Below are positions 61,056-64,000 of a stretch of DNA of 64,000 bases, piece after piece. The DNA lies in assembly GCF_051251125.1 (NCBI RefSeq), contig NZ_JBPCZL010000004.1. One strand, 5' to 3'. The DNA comes from Carnimonas bestiolae (GTDB taxonomy: Bacteria > Pseudomonadota > Gammaproteobacteria > Pseudomonadales > Halomonadaceae). The number at the start of each line of letters is the position of its first letter. Position 1 is the stretch's first letter. The notes beneath the pieces were generated by a model. That model was not told the DNA's origin. It saw only the letters and a list, made by a program, of their open reading frames with translations, and did not search any database. Made by a program: the position numbers and the translations under genes.

Positions 61056-61075
61056 GCTGGCTCCCTCCCCGATAA

Positions 61076-61091
61076 CTGTATATCCAAACAG
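61076..61091 (-). promoter_or_regulatory. LexA (SOS) box in the prophage switch
   Basis: CTGTATATCCAAACAG (plus strand), a full CTGT-N8-ACAG match. On the minus strand a TATACT -10-like hexamer (61090-61095) overlaps it, so LexA would block leftward transcription toward 61055. Confidence 0.8.
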
Positions 61092-61109
61092 TATACAAAG
61101 ATTAGGCCC

Positions 61110-61133
61110 AAAAAAAACCGCCATATCGGCGGT
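61110..61133 (-). terminator. Terminator of the prophage repressor gene
   Basis: On the minus strand: ACCGCC-GATAT-GGCGGT followed by TTTTTTT. It lies 24 bp past the repressor stop and isolates it from the SOS-linked ORF. Confidence 0.9.
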
Positions 61134-61156
61134 GAATTTCGAGTCCCACAATTTAG

Positions 61157-61585
61157 TTATCTAGAAACCTCCTGCAACAAGCGTCCAACGGCATCCGACT
61201 CTGCCCCGCCTGCCCTCAATATCTCAACTGCAAGCTCGAACAATTCTGCTGCACGGTCTGCAGACGGCATGTCCTTCGCGTAAATAGCCACTTTCCAAAG
61301 AACAGATGTTGCCATTTTTTCAATTGAATCAAGCTGGTAGGGCCTTCCCTCAATTTCACTAACACCTGCTAGGTACTCAGGGGAAACGCCGTATAGCTCA
61401 GCTAGGCGATCAATGTTTTCAGCTGATGGAAGGCTTTTTTTAGACGCCCATCGACTGATTGCAGCCGTAGTTAGCTGTAGGTCCTTCGCTATTCGAGCAT
61501 TGGTCCCACGCTTCGACGGCAGCTTGTGATAGCGACGAGCCGCATCCGCGATGCGTTCGTACACGTCGTTTGTGTCGTCATCCAT
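61157..61585 (-). CDS. Prophage repressor, XRE-type HTH without peptidase domain
   Basis: 142 residues: HTH in NARIAKDLQLTTAAISRWASKKSL and ENIDRLAELYGVSPEYLAGV (about residues 29-75), then a helical C-terminal oligomerisation part (MATSVLWKVAIYAKDMPSAD ... RLLQEVSR). There is no S24 Ser/Lys catalytic domain and no Ala-Gly cleavage region, so RecA-stimulated self-cleavage is not expected. Divergent from the cro-like gene, as CI would be. The ATG at 61585 is chosen; the frame is open to 61618. Confidence 0.85.
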   Translation of the reverse strand: MDDDTNDVYERIADAARRYHKLPSKRGTNARIAKDLQLTTAAISRWASKKSLPSAENIDRLAELYGVSPEYLAGVSEIEGRPYQLDSIEKMATSVLWKVAIYAKDMPSADRAAELFELAVEILRAGGAESDAVGRLLQEVSR

Positions 61586-61650
61586 AACGAATAAAAGAAC
61601 CCCGAAAAGGAGCGCCAACTCTCATGGCGCGGCAATGTTGAACCCTAATT

Positions 61651-61734
61651 TTAACCGCCTATTAACCGCTACGCATGGGTATAACTGCCCTGGGGGGTTG
61701 AACAGCGTACCGTATGGTGACTATCATATTAACC
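61651..61734. promoter_or_regulatory. OR-like operator region: TTAACC half-sites
   Basis: TTAACCGC at 61651-61658 and again at 61662-61669 (11-bp phasing), plus TTAACC at 61729-61734 just before the cro-like gene. The first pair lies about 65 bp upstream of the repressor start. Confidence 0.55.
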
Positions 61735-61756
61735 AAACACTAACTGAGATATTGGA

Positions 61757-62116
61757 ATGGCATCGCTATCGGAGCTAATCGATCTAGCTGGTGGTACAGA
61801 CACAGTCGCATCCATCTGCGGGGTAAAAAGCCCCGCAGTCTCTCGGTGGCGGCGCCTAGGGCGACTTCCCTGCACAGAAATCCGCAGCCACCAACCAACA
61901 CGGTACGCGGAGATCATTTCCAAGCGCTTAAAGGAAACGGTCGGACTAGACGCCCCCCCGGCGCAGATACGAGCGCTGGGGCGTGTAGAGGAGCAGAAAG
62001 ACGGCTATCGGCATAGCCGTAAATGTTCTCTATCGAACGAATTTTCGCTCGTAACAGACGCGTTCGGGTTAGTGAAGATGCGCCCTCCCCAACCCGACAC
62101 CAAAGCTAATCGCTAG
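61757..62116 (+). CDS. Cro-like DNA-binding protein (YdaS/Cro type)
   Basis: 119 residues: LSELIDLAGGTDTVASICGVKSPAVSRWRRLGRLP is a Cro/YdaS-type HTH (about residues 3-38). The long polar C terminus is unusual for Cro. First gene of the rightward operon. Confidence 0.8.
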   Translation: MASLSELIDLAGGTDTVASICGVKSPAVSRWRRLGRLPCTEIRSHQPTRYAEIISKRLKETVGLDAPPAQIRALGRVEEQKDGYRHSRKCSLSNEFSLVTDAFGLVKMRPPQPDTKANR

Positions 62117-62129
62117 CAAAGGAGACGTA

Positions 62130-62516
62130 ATGATGACTGAGCTAACGAGGAATGAAATCGACGCAGTTTTGCCTGCGCTGGTACGTGCTGCTGAGCTGGT
62201 CGCTATGCGCCCATCTGTAAGTGATGAGGATAAGCCCAGCAGGCTCGCTCACGAATACAAAAAGGCCGTCGCCGCCCTGAAGGGGCCAGACAAGCCGTTC
62301 ATCGCGAATATTTCCCATCTGTCTCCGAGCGAACAGGTCGAAGCGGCGCAGGGATTTCTCGTCGAGCTGATTAAAGAGCGTGAAGCCGGGTCGGGGGGTT
62401 TTAAAGTCAGTCCTTCCGCGCCCAAGGATGCGGCTAAGGATCGTGCCTCTAGCTATGGATTAGATCCGAGAATTATCAGGAATGCGGAGGGGTTTTCAAA
62501 CCCTAACGGCGTTTAG
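62130..62516 (+). CDS. Hypothetical protein in the CII position
   Basis: 128 residues, helical: LTRNEIDAVLPALVRAAELV ... LSPSEQVEAAQGFLVELIKE. AAGGAG precedes the ATG. The place between cro and O is that of cII in lambda, but no HTH of the CII type is visible, so the role is open. Confidence 0.65.
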   Translation: MMTELTRNEIDAVLPALVRAAELVAMRPSVSDEDKPSRLAHEYKKAVAALKGPDKPFIANISHLSPSEQVEAAQGFLVELIKEREAGSGGFKVSPSAPKDAAKDRASSYGLDPRIIRNAEGFSNPNGV

Positions 62517-62534
62517 TTCTTCCCTTGAATAGAC

Positions 62535-62575
62535 AAGGCCCCGGCGCATGGGGATGCGGGACCGGGGCCTTTACA
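62535..62575 (+). terminator. Hairpin between the CII-position gene and the O-like gene
   Basis: AAGGCCCCGG and CCGGGGCCTT, a perfect 10-bp stem with 17-nt loop, followed by only TTAC. It may be a conditional terminator like lambda tR1, or a processing site. Confidence 0.6.
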
Positions 62576-62625
62576 GAGGTTTTTAGTATGTACGGAAACA
62601 CAGTAATTCGCAAGCGGTGGTGCTG

Positions 62626-63591
62626 ATGCAGTTCTCAGTGCTCATCAATCAAGCTAAAGCACTCGAATGGGGCCTGAACATGCCTCAGGCGATGTTGTTC
62701 GCGTTTGTTTACGAATGCCCATCGTGGTGCAAGCCGGTTTCAAAGGACGACGAAATTTTCTACGCACTCAGCAAGCAAAAAGTGGTCGACGAACTGCCGC
62801 TGCTTGGTGCTCCTGACACTGTTTACCGAAACCTCAAGGTGCTGGCTAAGCGCGGCGTGATTGAGCTCTCTTACACCAATCAAATAACACTCGTCCGTCT
62901 CACTGATAAGGGGCGGCAATGGAACAAAAAAACGGCCAGTAAGGGCAATTTTGGGTCGGAAAAAAATCCGACCAACGGCAACGACCATCCGGTCGGAAAA
63001 AAATCCGATCCGGCTCGGGGAAATATCCGATCTGGGTCGGAAAAAAATCCGACAAATCAGGTAACCAGTCAGTTAACCCCCTCTCTCTCTGAGGGCGCGG
63101 GCGCGGAATCTGATTCTGACGAGCATCCAATTTTCAAAACCGGTCGCGACGATGACGGTGGCGACCTTACGCCGAGGCGAAACACACCCGGCGGCGCAGA
63201 TCAGCAATTCTCGATGCATCGGGACTGGGTGCCCAACGCCGAACGGCTCGATGCCGAACTGCACCGGCGCGGGATGCCGCTGGGCACCACCTATGAACCC
63301 GGATGGCTCGCTGATTTCACCGCGCACTACGCCGATAAGCCGGGCCTGACGAAATCCGAATCGGGCTGGCTAACGCAATTCGCGAAATGGATTCAGCAGA
63401 ACGATCGAGCCGAACGAGCACGCCAGCAATCGCAACAGAACAACGCCGGAGGCAATCGCCATGAAAACCGCCAGCCAGCACGCCGAACACGCCGCACAGC
63501 AGCTGAGGCACGGGCAGCCGCAGAGGCTCAGCGCCTACAGCAAGCAGGATCAGGAAACGTCTACGAATGCACCGCGTATCAGCGGGAATGA
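62626..63591 (+). CDS. Phage replication initiator (O-like), containing iterons
   Basis: 321 residues. N-terminal winged-helix domain (FSVLINQAKALEWGLNMPQAM ... VYRNLKVLAKRGVIEL, about 2-80), a low-complexity linker with repeated GSEKNPTN units encoded by DNA iterons, then a DnaT-like domain (DWVPNAERLDAELHRRGMPL ... ESGWLTQFAKWIQQND) and a Gln/Arg-rich end. An origin inside the initiator gene is the lambda O design. The start may be the GTG at 62617 instead. Confidence 0.8.
   Translation: MQFSVLINQAKALEWGLNMPQAMLFAFVYECPSWCKPVSKDDEIFYALSKQKVVDELPLLGAPDTVYRNLKVLAKRGVIELSYTNQITLVRLTDKGRQWNKKTASKGNFGSEKNPTNGNDHPVGKKSDPARGNIRSGSEKNPTNQVTSQLTPSLSEGAGAESDSDEHPIFKTGRDDDGGDLTPRRNTPGGADQQFSMHRDWVPNAERLDAELHRRGMPLGTTYEPGWLADFTAHYADKPGLTKSESGWLTQFAKWIQQNDRAERARQQSQQNNAGGNRHENRQPARRTRRTAAEARAAAEAQRLQQAGSGNVYECTAYQRE
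62954..63053 (+). other. Iteron cluster, presumed phage replication origin
   Basis: GGTCGGA-AAAAAA-TCCGACC palindromes at 62954-62973, 62991-63010 (one arm altered) and 63035-63053, with a degenerate copy at 63012-63032. All lie in the O-like gene. Like lambda ori, each is about 20 bp with dyad symmetry. Confidence 0.7.
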
Positions 63592-64000
63592 CATCGACGC
63601 GCTGTTTGACGCCCTGCGCTCGCTGTATGCAAACCGGTTTACCTCAGCTAATGGCGAATTCGACGATCAGGGCGTGTGGTTCGGTGAACTCCAGCACCTC
63701 GCTCCACAGGCGATTCAGCGTGGCGTGATGCGCTGCCGCGATCAGGTGCGAGATGCCGTGCGACAGAGCGACACCGCGTGGCCGCCGCAAGCCGCTGAAT
63801 TCGCGATTCTGTGCGAGCCCCTGCCGAGCGACTACGGACTGCCAAACGAGCATGACGCGTGGTCAGAGGCCAACGCTGCCGCACACGCACCTGACCGCCA
63901 CCAATGGTCGCATGTCGCCGTTCGTATCGCTGCTAACGCTGTACCTGGCGGGTTCCGCGAGATACACGGATGCACGTCGCAATCGCGCCGCGCGTCGTTG
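63461..64000 (+). CDS. Phage replication protein P-like (helicase loader), truncated by the window
   Basis: At least 180 residues in open frame from the ATG at 63461 (GGAGG eight bases ahead), overlapping the O-like gene by 131 bp. ISGNDIDALFDALRSLYANRF, AWPPQAAEFAILCEPLPSDYGLPNEHDAW and WSHVAVRIAAN are in the order of lambda P-family proteins, which recruit host DnaB. The end is outside the window. Confidence 0.75.
   Translation, partial: MKTASQHAEHAAQQLRHGQPQRLSAYSKQDQETSTNAPRISGNDIDALFDALRSLYANRFTSANGEFDDQGVWFGELQHLAPQAIQRGVMRCRDQVRDAVRQSDTAWPPQAAEFAILCEPLPSDYGLPNEHDAWSEANAAAHAPDRHQWSHVAVRIAANAVPGGFREIHGCTSQSRRASL

Larger units (their letters stand above)
50868..64000. mobile_element. Lambdoid-type prophage, left part (continues beyond the window)
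   Basis: At least 13.1 kb. It begins at tRNA-Leu with int and an excisionase-like gene, then leftward accessory and recombination genes (exonuclease, Dam, RdgC, Ssb), a tRNA-Arg, a repressor/cro-like switch, and rightward O-like and P-like replication genes. Structural and lysis genes would be to the right. Gene sizes, 4-bp overlaps and small ORFs differ sharply from the core part. Confidence 0.95.

Noticed and set aside
60848..61075. 75-codon plus-strand frame opposite the SOS-linked ORF
   Set aside because: Its only ribosome-site-like bases are part of the GGTTAA operator pair, and the opposite-strand ORF has far better signals.

Overview
The window comes from a moderately GC-rich gammaproteobacterium. 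The most likely family is Halomonadaceae (Oceanospirillales); this is inferred, not proven. The grounds are gene order (lol permease - tus - sthA - apbE remnant - mfd; nagZ - lexA - topA; proA - nadD - rsfS - rlmH - mrdA - rodA - mltB - rlpA - dacA - ybeD - lipB - lipA; accB - accC - prmA - dusB - fis - purH) and protein sequences that resemble both the Halomonas and Pseudomonas versions of these blocks.

Positions 1-50,780 are core chromosome. From the left they hold: a truncated lipoprotein-release permease; a Tus replication-terminator protein; the transhydrogenase sthA; a worn-down ApbE-like gene where an nqr operon would be expected; mfd; mprF; a hypoxanthine phosphoribosyltransferase; nagZ; an intergenic 55-bp repeat array; lexA with its own SOS box; topA with two small companions; pykA; a Nudix hydrolase. 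A long leftward cell-envelope and lipoylation cluster follows (32,947 down to 21,225). Next come a DedA-PAP2 fusion, mpl, a two-domain PP2C/kinase protein that has lost catalytic residues in both domains, ppa, dsbD, accBC, prmA, dusB-fis, purH, folE, srkA, two small membrane proteins and comF.

Positions 50,868-64,000 are the left part of a prophage inserted at the 3' end of tRNA-Leu(UAG). Its layout is lambdoid: integrase and excisionase-like gene next to the tRNA; a leftward block of early and recombination genes (exonuclease, D12 adenine methylase, RdgC, Ssb, a PD-(D/E)XK protein) tightly coupled with microproteins; then a control region; then rightward cro-like and replication genes (an O-like initiator containing iterons, and a P-like loader that runs off the window). 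A tRNA-Arg(UCU) lies inside the prophage.

The most interesting part is the prophage switch at 60.4-61.8 kb. The repressor has no LexA/S24-type self-cleavage domain. Between its terminator and the leftward early operon lies a perfect LexA-type SOS box followed by a well-placed ribosome site and a 46-codon ORF. This is the arrangement expected of a LexA-controlled antirepressor. Two regions carrying the same 11-bp-phased TTAACC half-sites look like OL and OR operators. Other signals worth checking are a duplicated promoter/operator block in front of two small rightward prophage genes, repeated hairpin + U-run + Shine-Dalgarno linkers between prophage genes, and the double pseudo-enzyme at 36.2-37.9 kb.
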